Shown: positions 1 to 6,610 of the stretch, in pieces
Position numbering within the stretch: the first letter of the stretch is position 1
How the letters are laid out: each line of letters begins with the position of its first letter
DNA from: Pseudonocardia benzenivorans CB1190
GTDB taxonomy: Bacteria > Actinomycetota > Actinomycetes > Mycobacteriales > Pseudonocardiaceae
Length of the DNA: 64,000 nucleotides
NCBI RefSeq assembly: GCF_000196675.2
Contig: NC_015312.1
Span: forward strand, 3,348,001 to 3,412,000
Direction of reading: 5' to 3'
Position numbers and translations under genes: made by a program
The notes under the pieces: model-generated
Database searches by the model: none
What the model saw: the letters and a program-made list of their open reading frames with translations, nothing else
What the model was told of the DNA's origin: nothing

Positions 1-831
1 GAGCACTACCGGGCGCTCTCGCTGTCGCGCCGCGGCGCCGACTACGTGCCGTTCCCCGTCGCGGACGTGGCCGACGACGAGATCGACGGACCCGGCGGCC
101 CGCTGCCGATCCGCGTGTACCGCCCGCTGGAGGACCGCGGCGGCGTCGTGACCTACCTGCACGGCGGCGGCTGGGTCGTCGGTGACCTCGACACGCACGA
201 CCCGGTGTGCCGCAAGGTCGCGGGAGAGACCGGAGCGGTCGTCGTCGCCGTCGACTACCGCCTCGCCCCCGAGCACCCGCACCCCGCGGGCATCGAGGAC
301 ACGATGGCGGGCCTGCGCTGGACCCACGAGACCTATCCCGACCGCCCGCTCGGGGTGGCCGGGGACAGCGCGGGGGCGAGCCTGGCCGCCGGCGCGGCGC
401 TGCGGGCCCGCGACGAGTCGCTGCCGCTCGCCGCGCAGCTGCTCTGGTATCCCTCGACGGACCCCACCCAGAGCTCGAAGTCGGTGCGCGACAACGGCGA
501 GGGCTACTTCCTCACCGCCGACGCGATGCGCTGGTTCTACGACCACTACGTGCCCGGCGGCACCGACGACCCGGTCGTCGACCTGCAGCACGCCGACGTC
601 GCGGGCGTCGCTCCCGCTGTCGTCGCGACGGCGGAGTTCGACCCCCTGCGCGACGAGGGCGACGCCTACGTCGAGCAGCTGCGGGCCGCGGGTGTGCCGG
701 TGACGCACGTGCCCGGGCCGGGGCTGATCCACGGGTACGCGGCGTTCATCGGGCTGGTCGAGTCCGCCGACGCGGCCGGGGCCCGGGCCCTCGCCGCGCT
801 CGCCGACCTGCTGGCGGCGGCGAAGGGCTGA
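1..831 (+). CDS. alpha/beta hydrolase (HSL/acetyl-esterase type), 5' truncated by window
   Basis: The frame is open from base 1, so the true start lies before the window; the GTG at base 46 is internal. It is a hormone-sensitive-lipase-type esterase: the oxyanion motif HGGGW is at about residue 54 of the visible part, the nucleophile elbow GDSAG at about 121, and an acidic residue (EFDPLRDEGD) and a late histidine (LIHGY) complete the triad. The family hydrolyses short acyl esters in the cytosol; the substrate cannot be read from sequence. The gene converges on the next one and its TGA lies inside a perfect palindrome. Confidence 0.85.
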   Translation, partial: EHYRALSLSRRGADYVPFPVADVADDEIDGPGGPLPIRVYRPLEDRGGVVTYLHGGGWVVGDLDTHDPVCRKVAGETGAVVVAVDYRLAPEHPHPAGIEDTMAGLRWTHETYPDRPLGVAGDSAGASLAAGAALRARDESLPLAAQLLWYPSTDPTQSSKSVRDNGEGYFLTADAMRWFYDHYVPGGTDDPVVDLQHADVAGVAPAVVATAEFDPLRDEGDAYVEQLRAAGVPVTHVPGPGLIHGYAAFIGLVESADAAGARALAALADLLAAAKG

Positions 832-849
832 GCCCGGCCGGGCTCAGCC
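826..849. terminator. 24-bp perfect palindrome containing both stop codons
   Basis: Each half is GGCTGAGCCCGG and its exact complement. The TGA of the esterase (829-831) and the TGA of the convergent fusion gene (844-846, minus strand) are both inside it, so it is placed to act as a bidirectional hairpin terminator. There is no T-tract, as is usual in high-GC actinobacteria. Confidence 0.6.
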
Positions 850-2364
850 GCGGCGCTCGTCGCGCCAGGCGATCCAGTCCTTCAGCAGCCCGAGGTCGTA
901 CCTCGGGCCGCCGACGCCGATGGTGAACAGGCCGACGCCGGCGGCGAGCAGGTCGTCGGCGACGGCGTCGGGGGCGGCCTGGACGCCCGCGGACCGGACG
1001 ATCGAGCGCGGGTCGCGGCCGACGTCGGTGCAGTGGGCGTCGAGCACCCGGCTCTTGTGCGCGATCGTCTCGGCGTCGCCGAAGCCGTGCCAGATGTCGG
1101 CGTACTCGGCCGTGCAGCGCAGCGTCTTCTTCTCACCGCCGCCGCCGACGAGGATCGGGATGTCGCGCGTCGGCGGCGGGTTGAGCCGCTCCCAGCGCGA
1201 GCGGATCCGGGGCAGCGCGTCGGCCAGCCCGGCCAGCCTCGAGCCCGCGGTGCCGAAGTCGTAGCCGTACTCGTCGAAGTCGCGGCGGAACCAGCCGGCA
1301 CCGATCCCGAGGATCAGCCGGCCGCCGCTGATGTGGTCGACGGTGCGGGCCATGTCGGCCAGCAGCTCGGGGTTGCGGTAGCCGTTGCACGTCACCAGGG
1401 CGCCGATCTCGACGCGCGACGTGGCCTCCGCCCAGGCCCCGAGCATGGTCCAGCACTCGAAGTGCTTGCCGTCGGCGGCACCGCGCAGGGGGAAGAAATG
1501 GTCCCAGTTGAAGACGATGTCGACGCCCGCCTCCTCGGCCTCCGCGACCGCGTCGCGGATGCGGCCGTAGTCGGCGTGCTGGGGCTGCAGCTGCACCCCG
1601 ACACGCAGGGCGGGCCGCCCGTCCGTCGTGGCGGTGGCCGCCTCCGGTGCGGTCGCCGCGGTCACGACGGCACGCCCGCGCGGACGGACGGCGGCCACCG
1701 CGTCGGGATGGAAGCGGCGGACCAGCAACCGGTCGAGCGCCCGGGCGCCGAACGCCAGGCCCAGGAACAGCACGGCGATGACGACGCAGTTCAGCGCGAC
1801 GCGCGCGTAGCCGAGCGCGCCGACGTCGACGAACGGGTACGGGTACCAGGCGGGGAACGGGCTCCAGTCGACGAGGGCGCCACGGGTCAGCGTGAACGCC
1901 AGCCACGCCAGGGGGTAGATCGTCGAGAGCAGCACCGTCGGGGTGTCGACGGCCCCGCGCGGCCCGAACAGCAGCCACCCCAGCACGGCCATGGCGGGGA
2001 CGACCATGTGCAGCAGGAGGTTGGCCAGCCAGGCCGCGCCGGTGGGATCGTCGAGCGGGGCCAGCACGAGGTTGTACACGATCCCGGTGACGGTGATGCC
2101 CAGCACGGCGTCGAGGTGCAGGACCCGCAGCAGCCGCGACGAGGCCTCCGCCCGCACCGCGAGAATGCCGAAGGTCAGGCCGACGAGGACGTTCGACAGG
2201 ATCGTGAAGTAGGCGAGCAGGTTGGCCAGCCGCTCGCCGGCGGTGTCGAACACCGAGTATGGCTGCCCGTCGGCAGAGAGCACGGCCTGCAGCACGACCG
2301 CAGCCGCCACCACGACCGCCGTGCCGCCGAACCAGATGCGACCGACGGGCGAGATGCGGATCAT
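844..2364 (-). CDS. Pr6Pr-type membrane domain fused to LLM-class F420-dependent oxidoreductase
   Basis: One uninterrupted 506-residue frame. Residues 1-215 form a polytopic membrane domain (about six hydrophobic helices) resembling the Pr6Pr family. Residues 230-250 are an Ala/Thr linker. Residues 253-506 are a luciferase-like F420 oxidoreductase of the Rv1855c type, recognisable from its opening RVGVQLQPQHADYG and from GGRLILGIGAGW. The two halves are normally separate proteins. A GTG at residue 234 (about base 1665) could serve as an internal start and release a soluble oxidoreductase. A F420 dehydrogenase gene is found in this window (20.5 kb), which fits use of the cofactor. Substrates are unknown. 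Confidence 0.8.
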   Translation of the reverse strand: MIRISPVGRIWFGGTAVVVAAAVVLQAVLSADGQPYSVFDTAGERLANLLAYFTILSNVLVGLTFGILAVRAEASSRLLRVLHLDAVLGITVTGIVYNLVLAPLDDPTGAAWLANLLLHMVVPAMAVLGWLLFGPRGAVDTPTVLLSTIYPLAWLAFTLTRGALVDWSPFPAWYPYPFVDVGALGYARVALNCVVIAVLFLGLAFGARALDRLLVRRFHPDAVAAVRPRGRAVVTAATAPEAATATTDGRPALRVGVQLQPQHADYGRIRDAVAEAEEAGVDIVFNWDHFFPLRGAADGKHFECWTMLGAWAEATSRVEIGALVTCNGYRNPELLADMARTVDHISGGRLILGIGAGWFRRDFDEYGYDFGTAGSRLAGLADALPRIRSRWERLNPPPTRDIPILVGGGGEKKTLRCTAEYADIWHGFGDAETIAHKSRVLDAHCTDVGRDPRSIVRSAGVQAAPDAVADDLLAAGVGLFTIGVGGPRYDLGLLKDWIAWRDERRG

Positions 2365-2576
2365 CGGGCGAAACTACTGCCCCGGCGGCCTCGCGCGCAG
2401 TTCCCGGCCCGGTGCGCCGGACGCCGTTGTCGAACACGGGCGGTGACGGGTGTGACGGCGAGCGACGCGACCTACTGGGCCCCCTCGCCCGAGGTGTCAC
2501 CGTGGCGGAACACGCGGGTCATCTGTTGGTAACGAGCATCCCGTCCGATGTCGGTCGGGGGTCGAGGAGGTGTGCG

Positions 2577-3164
2577 GTGGCGGCGGAGGACTCCGACGAC
2601 GGGGGACCTGTCGTCGGGAGGACGGGTGCCCGCTTCGGTGGAGCGTCGCGGCGACGCCGGCACCCTCGCGACGGCGCGCCCCCGGACTCCGGGCCGCCCG
2701 ACCCCGGCATGTCCGACCCCCTCCTGTCCGGCGCAGCCCCGACCGAGCCGGTCCCGGTCGTCCCTGCCGACGCCGGCTCCGCCGAGGCCGACGCGGCGGC
2801 GGGCCGCGGCGCCGTGCTCGACCTCGGTGTCGCCGAGGCCGGTATCACGGTGCGGCCCTACGTCCTGACCGGCGGGCGCACCCGGCCGCCGGTCGAGCTC
2901 GGGCTGGAGACGCTCGTCAGCACGCGGCCCGGCACCGATCCCGCCGCCGCGGCGTCGCCCGCGCACCGCGCCGTGCTGGACTGCTGCGACGTCGCCCGCT
3001 CGGTGGCCGAGGTCGCGGCGACGACACGGGTGCCGCTCGGGGTGGCCCGCGTGCTGATCGGCGACCTCGCGGCGCTCGACCTCGTCAGCGTGCACGGCGG
3101 CGCGCGCGACCGACCCGACCAGGACCTGATGGCGCGCGTCCTCGACGGCCTGCGCCGCCTCTGA
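2577..3164 (+). CDS. DUF742 domain protein
   Basis: 195 residues from GTG 2577, chosen because a strong Shine-Dalgarno GAGGAGG (2564-2570) lies six bases upstream. The N-terminal 75 residues are low-complexity and Pro/Gly-rich. The DUF742 core starts near RPYVLTGGRTRPP and ends with a winged-helix-like segment (SVAEVAATTRVPLGVARVLIGDL). In actinobacteria DUF742 proteins usually sit in conservon operons with a sensor kinase, a Roadblock protein and a small GTPase; here it stands alone, so its partners must lie elsewhere. The role is regulatory by inference only. Confidence 0.75.
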   Translation: MAAEDSDDGGPVVGRTGARFGGASRRRRHPRDGAPPDSGPPDPGMSDPLLSGAAPTEPVPVVPADAGSAEADAAAGRGAVLDLGVAEAGITVRPYVLTGGRTRPPVELGLETLVSTRPGTDPAAAASPAHRAVLDCCDVARSVAEVAATTRVPLGVARVLIGDLAALDLVSVHGGARDRPDQDLMARVLDGLRRL

Positions 3165-3225
3165 GGGCCGGGCGCCGCGCGCGCTCCGGGGTGCGGGGCA
3201 GCGGCGGGTGTGGCACAACGACCCG

Positions 3226-4449
3226 ATGGACGTCCCCGCGCAGCCCCCGGTCGACGACGACCCCCTCCCGCCGCCGTTGCCGGAGGTGCCGCCGCAGTAC
3301 AGCACCGACGAGCGCGTCGCCCTGCAACGGACGGCACGGCGGTTCGCGATGGAGCGGGTACTGCCCGTCGCCAACGAGCTGGACCCGAGGAAGGGGGAGA
3401 TCCCGCGCTCCCTGCTCGCCGAGATGGGGGAGCTGGGCTTCTTCGGGATCACCGTCGACACCGAGCACGGCGGCCTCGGCCTCGGCGCCTACGAGTACTG
3501 CATGGTGGCCGAGGAGCTGGCCAGGGCGTGGATGAGCGTCGGCAGCATCATCGCCCGCGCGCAGGGTGCGGGGACGGGCGTCGCGGACCCGGCGCGCCGG
3601 GGCGAGCTGCTGCGGCGCAGCGCGTCGGGGGAGTGGATCGGCGCGATCGCGCTGTCCGAGCCGGACGCGGGTTCCGACCTCGCGGCCGTCTCCACCCGGG
3701 CCGAGCGTGACGGCGACGAGTACGTCCTGACCGGCCGCAAGCGCTGGATCGGCAACGCGAAGGCGGCCGACTTCATCCAGGTGCTCGTGCGCACGGCCGA
3801 CCCCGGGCCGGGGGAGAAGCGGTCGGCCGGGCTGGCGACGCTGCTCGTGGAGAAGGAGCGGGATGCCTTCCCGAAGGGACTGACGGGCTCGCCGATCGAC
3901 AAGATCGGCTACCACGGCTTCGTGACGTGGGAGCTGGAGTTCGACGGGCTCCGGGTGCCGGTGGCGGACGAGATCACCGAGGGCGGGTTCGCCGAGACCC
4001 AGCGATGGCTGACCATCGCCCGGGTGCACACGGCGGCGCGTGCCGTCGGCCTGGCGCGGGCGGCGGTGGAGGACTGCATCGGCTACCTGCAGCAGCGCCG
4101 CCAGTTCGGGCACCCGATCGGGGACTTCCAGGCGGTCCGGTTCACGCTGGCGCGCATGGCCGCGCGCGTCGACCAGGCGCGGGCGTTCTACCAGCACGTC
4201 GCGCACCAGATCGACCTCGGCGTCCCGTGCGAGCGCGAGTCGGCGATGGTGAAGCTGCTGGCGACCGAGATGGCGGCGGAGGTCACCGGCGACGGCATCC
4301 AGCTCCACGGCGGCAACGGCTACACGACCGAGCACCAGGTCGAACGCCACTGGCGCGACGCCCGCCTCACGACGATCTTCGAGGGGACCAGCGAGATCCA
4401 GTCCAAGATCATCGCGGACCGGCTGCTGCCGCGCAGCGAGCTGGGCTGA
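3226..4449 (+). CDS. acyl-CoA dehydrogenase family protein
   Basis: 407 residues from ATG 3226 (an in-frame GTG at 3208 is possible). Typical acyl-CoA dehydrogenase layout: helical N-terminus (QYSTDERVALQRTARRF), FAD-contacting ALSEPDAGSDLA, a central beta domain, and a C-terminal helical domain with the RRQFGHPIGDFQAVR and QLHGGNGYTTEHQVERHWRDAR signatures. The final FEGTSEIQ motif is the usual CoA/FAD-binding end. It oxidises an acyl-CoA at the alpha-beta bond and passes electrons to ETF. Chain-length specificity is not evident. A palindromic repeat follows immediately. Confidence 0.9.
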   Translation: MDVPAQPPVDDDPLPPPLPEVPPQYSTDERVALQRTARRFAMERVLPVANELDPRKGEIPRSLLAEMGELGFFGITVDTEHGGLGLGAYEYCMVAEELARAWMSVGSIIARAQGAGTGVADPARRGELLRRSASGEWIGAIALSEPDAGSDLAAVSTRAERDGDEYVLTGRKRWIGNAKAADFIQVLVRTADPGPGEKRSAGLATLLVEKERDAFPKGLTGSPIDKIGYHGFVTWELEFDGLRVPVADEITEGGFAETQRWLTIARVHTAARAVGLARAAVEDCIGYLQQRRQFGHPIGDFQAVRFTLARMAARVDQARAFYQHVAHQIDLGVPCERESAMVKLLATEMAAEVTGDGIQLHGGNGYTTEHQVERHWRDARLTTIFEGTSEIQSKIIADRLLPRSELG

Positions 4450-4458
4450 GCGCCCGCT

Positions 4459-4507
4459 GTGAGTGGCGATAGTCGCTGGAGTCGCTGGAGCGACCATCGC
4501 CACTCAC
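4459..4507. repeat. GTGAGTGGCG palindromic element, copy 1
   Basis: Arms of 19 bases (4459-4477 and 4489-4507) pair with one mismatch around an 11-base loop; the outer 12 bases are GTGAGTGGCGAT and its complement. It lies ten bases after the acyl-CoA dehydrogenase stop. It belongs to a family with copies at 6569, 30874 and 34143. Probably a terminator or REP-like element. Confidence 0.7.
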
Positions 4508-4517
4508 GAGCGTGAGA

Positions 4518-4547
4518 TTGGTCTTCCCGAATTCCGCAAGGTACATT
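4518..4547 (+). promoter_or_regulatory. candidate promoter of the nucleotidyltransferase gene
   Basis: A -35-like TTGGTC (4518-4523) and a -10-like TACATT (4542-4547) are separated by 18 bases. The -10 ends seven bases before GTG 4555, which suggests a leaderless transcript and favours that start over TTG 4546. Confidence 0.45.
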
Positions 4548-4554
4548 GTGTGAT

Positions 4555-5160
4555 GTGGTAGCTCCTGCGCCGCCCCTGCTGCCGGTGTTCCGCAGCAGGC
4601 TCCAGGGCGACCTGCTGGCCGCCCTCCTCGTCGTGCCCGGGACCGAGCTGACCCTCACCGCGATCGCCGAACGCACCGGTGGGTCGCTCGCCGCCGTCCA
4701 GCGCGAGGTCAGCAGGCTGGAGGAGGCCGGCCTGCTGCGGTCGCGCCGCATAGGCAACGCGCGCCTCGTCTCCGCCGACCCGGCCTCGCCCGCGACCGCG
4801 CCGCTCACCGAGCTCGTGACGCTGAGCTTCGGGCCGGTGCAGGTGCTGGCCGAGGAGTTCGCGGAGGTGGCGGACGTCGACGCGGTGGAGGTGTTCGGCT
4901 CGTGGGCCGCCCGCCACCGCGGCGAGCGCGGCGGGCCTCCCGCCGACGTCGACGTGCTCGTCGTCGGCACCCCGGACCGCGACGTCGTGCACGACGCGGC
5001 CGCGCGTGCCGAGGCGCGGATCGGCCTGCCGGTGAACGCGACGGTCGTCGCCCCCGGACGGTGGGAGACCGGCTCCGACGGGTTCGTCACCCGCGTCCGC
5101 GCCTCGCCGCGCGTGCCGGTTCCGCGCGTCCGGCCCGGCCCGGCGTCGTCGCGCCGGTAG
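4555..5160 (+). CDS. wHTH plus minimal nucleotidyltransferase (MNT-type) protein, probable antitoxin
   Basis: 201 residues from GTG 4555 (TTG 4546 would add three). An N-terminal winged helix (TLTAIAERTGGSLAAVQREVSRLEE) is followed by a nucleotidyltransferase domain with the GS motif in EVFGSWAARH and the metal-binding D-x-D in PADVDVLVVG. The next gene encodes a HEPN protein ten bases downstream. In MNT-HEPN toxin-antitoxin systems the MNT enzyme neutralises the HEPN ribonuclease by AMPylating a tyrosine. The extra wHTH could autoregulate the pair. Function is inferred from motif and pairing. Confidence 0.75.
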   Translation: MVAPAPPLLPVFRSRLQGDLLAALLVVPGTELTLTAIAERTGGSLAAVQREVSRLEEAGLLRSRRIGNARLVSADPASPATAPLTELVTLSFGPVQVLAEEFAEVADVDAVEVFGSWAARHRGERGGPPADVDVLVVGTPDRDVVHDAAARAEARIGLPVNATVVAPGRWETGSDGFVTRVRASPRVPVPRVRPGPASSRR

Positions 5161-5163
5161 GTT
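5158..5163 (+). promoter_or_regulatory. -10-like TAGGTT overlapping the upstream stop codon
   Basis: TAGGTT begins with the TAG stop of the nucleotidyltransferase gene and ends six bases before the HEPN GTG. This spacing would give a leaderless HEPN transcript in addition to operon read-through. No clear -35 is visible, so support is weak. Confidence 0.3.
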
Positions 5164-5169
5164 CGGCGG

Positions 5170-5619
5170 GTGGACCGGTCCGGGCGGCGTGAGCTGGACG
5201 CGCTGCTCGCGACGGGCAGGCTCGAACGTGTCCCGCCCGATCCGGCGGCCGCGGGGCGGGCGGTCGCGGCGGCGCGCCGTCATCTCGAGTCGGCGCGGAC
5301 TCTCGCCGACGACGATCCCGACCTCGCCTACACCGCGCTCTACGACGCGATGCGCAAGGCGTGCGCGGCGCTGCTGGCCGCGCAGGGGTTGCGGGCGACG
5401 AGCAGGGGAGGGCACCTGGCCGTGCAGCGCGCCGTCGTCGCGATGCACGCGCGGGCCGAGGCGCTGCGCCCCTTCGACCGGGTGCGGCGTCGTCGCAACG
5501 AGGTCGAGTACCTCGGTGGCGAGGTCCACCCCGACGACATCGACGCCGATCTCCCCGCTGCCGTGCGCGTCGTGGAGTTCGTGGCGGCCCGGCTCCGCCG
5601 CATCGACCGCATCGACTGA
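5170..5619 (+). CDS. HEPN domain protein (SAV_6107-like), probable toxin partner
   Basis: 149 residues, all-helical. The pattern of helix 2 (DPDLAYTALYDAMRKACAALLAAQGLR) and the late helix (FDRVRRRRNEVEYLGG) fits the HEPN fold, closest to the SAV_6107 type. The RX4-6H ribonuclease motif of classical HEPN toxins is not obvious: after RRRRNEV there is a Tyr rather than His, so the protein may be a non-catalytic variant or a different active-site subtype. Its position right after the MNT gene supports a toxin-antitoxin or antiphage role. Tyrosines in the late helix are possible modification targets. Confidence 0.7.
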   Translation: MDRSGRRELDALLATGRLERVPPDPAAAGRAVAAARRHLESARTLADDDPDLAYTALYDAMRKACAALLAAQGLRATSRGGHLAVQRAVVAMHARAEALRPFDRVRRRRNEVEYLGGEVHPDDIDADLPAAVRVVEFVAARLRRIDRID

Positions 5620-6073
5620 GGTCGTCTCTCTTGTAAACGATTCATTGACGCAACGCGCGCACGACCAGCCGCCCCCGAGGAGCAGCCCCGAGGAGCAGGC
5701 CGGCGCCGACAACCGCGACGGCGCCGGCTCGGTGTCGCCGACTCACGACGCCGATCTCCCCGCCGCCCGACGCCCAACTGCCCGACGCCCGACGCGCCTG
5801 CCATCCGATACCTCATACGTCGGCCTCGTCCGGGAGATCGTCCGGAAGGTCCAGGTCGAGGCCCCGGCCGGGCGTCAGCCGAGGTGTCGCGCGAGGAGCC
5901 GGGGCACGTCGTGTGCGGCGTCGCCGTTCGCGCCGCGCCCCGGCGCCCCGGCGCCCCGGCCGAGCCGCGCGTCGCGGGTGAGTGCGGCAACGGCCGGTCC
6001 GGAACCCGGACCGGCCGTCACGCCCGACGCCGGGCGTGGTCGTCGGGCGACGCCGCGGGCCGGGCGAGGCGAA
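5620..6073. other. 454-bp gap without a confident gene
   Basis: After the 26-bp repeat copy at 5632, the stretch is proline/alanine-coding in most frames and no frame has a ribosome binding site plus recognisable protein. A minus-strand frame ending at 5875 (closing residues VPRLLARHLG) has good third-position GC and could be a decayed gene end, but nothing identifies it. The gap is flanked by the repeat pair described in the findings. Confidence 0.4.
5632..5657. repeat. 26-bp direct repeat, copy A
   Basis: TGTAAACGATTCATTGACGC and the six bases after it match 6466-6491 at 24 of 26 positions. This copy lies 13 bases after the HEPN stop and does not carry the start codon used at the other copy. 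Confidence 0.65.
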
Positions 6074-6475
6074 TCACTCGCCGGGGGAGAGGGCGGGCGG
6101 GTCCTTGGGCCGGCCGCCACGACGCATGTCGCCGGTCGTGGTCCGCCGCCCCGGGTCGATGAGTCGCTTCCACTTCGCGTGCGCGGCCTGCCGGCTGCTC
6201 AGCTGCGCCTCGACGGCGTGCGCCACCTGCGCCCAGGTCATCCCCTCGGAGCGCAGGCCGCGGATGAGGTCGCGCTCGTAGTAGTCGGCCAACCGTCGCA
6301 TCTCCTGGACCAGGGCGTACCAGACCGCGATGCCGCTGTGGGGCAACGCGTCGCGGGCCGCGAGCTCCTTGAGCCGGTCGAGCTGTTCGACGATGGACGG
6401 CTGTCCGGAGTCGGGAAAGGGTCCTGCCTTGGCCAGCCAGCGCTGGGCCTCGTCGTACTTCACGATGTAAACCAT
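6074..6475 (-). CDS. hypothetical protein with C-terminal HTH-like segment
   Basis: 133 residues from ATG 6475 (an upstream TTG at 6487 is in frame). It opens MVYIVKYDEAQRWLAKAG, then has an amphipathic helical middle and a putative helix-turn-helix (GMTWAQVAHAVEAQLSSRQAAHAKWKRL), ending in a basic tail. I do not recognise a named family; a small DNA-binding protein is likely. Its start codon lies inside copy B of the 26-bp repeat, so it may bind that sequence and regulate itself. Flanking DNA looks accessory rather than core. Confidence 0.6.
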   Translation of the reverse strand: MVYIVKYDEAQRWLAKAGPFPDSGQPSIVEQLDRLKELAARDALPHSGIAVWYALVQEMRRLADYYERDLIRGLRSEGMTWAQVAHAVEAQLSSRQAAHAKWKRLIDPGRRTTTGDMRRGGRPKDPPALSPGE

Positions 6476-6491
6476 ACATTGACGCAACGCG
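6466..6491. repeat. 26-bp direct repeat, copy B, over the start of the HTH-like gene
   Basis: TGTAAACCATACATTGACGC plus six bases; 24/26 identical to 5632-5657, 834 bases away. It covers the ATG and first codons of the minus-strand gene ending at 6475, consistent with an operator, an ancient duplication, or a boundary repeat. Confidence 0.65.
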
Positions 6492-6568
6492 GACGACGAA
6501 GGACGCCACGCCGCAGGACGAACTCACAGGCTGGGGTCACAGCCGACAAGAACGGCTACGGCGAGCGC

Positions 6569-6610
6569 CGTGAGTGGCGGTGGTCGCCATGGCGACCACC
6601 GCCACTCACG
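6569..6610. repeat. GTGAGTGGCG palindromic element, copy 2 (perfect 42-bp palindrome)
   Basis: Two 21-base halves, each CGTGAGTGGCGGTGGTCGCC plus one base, are exact complements with no loop. The TGA of the minus-strand helicase (6608-6606) is the TGA of the conserved GTGAGTGGCG. Probable terminator. Confidence 0.75.
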
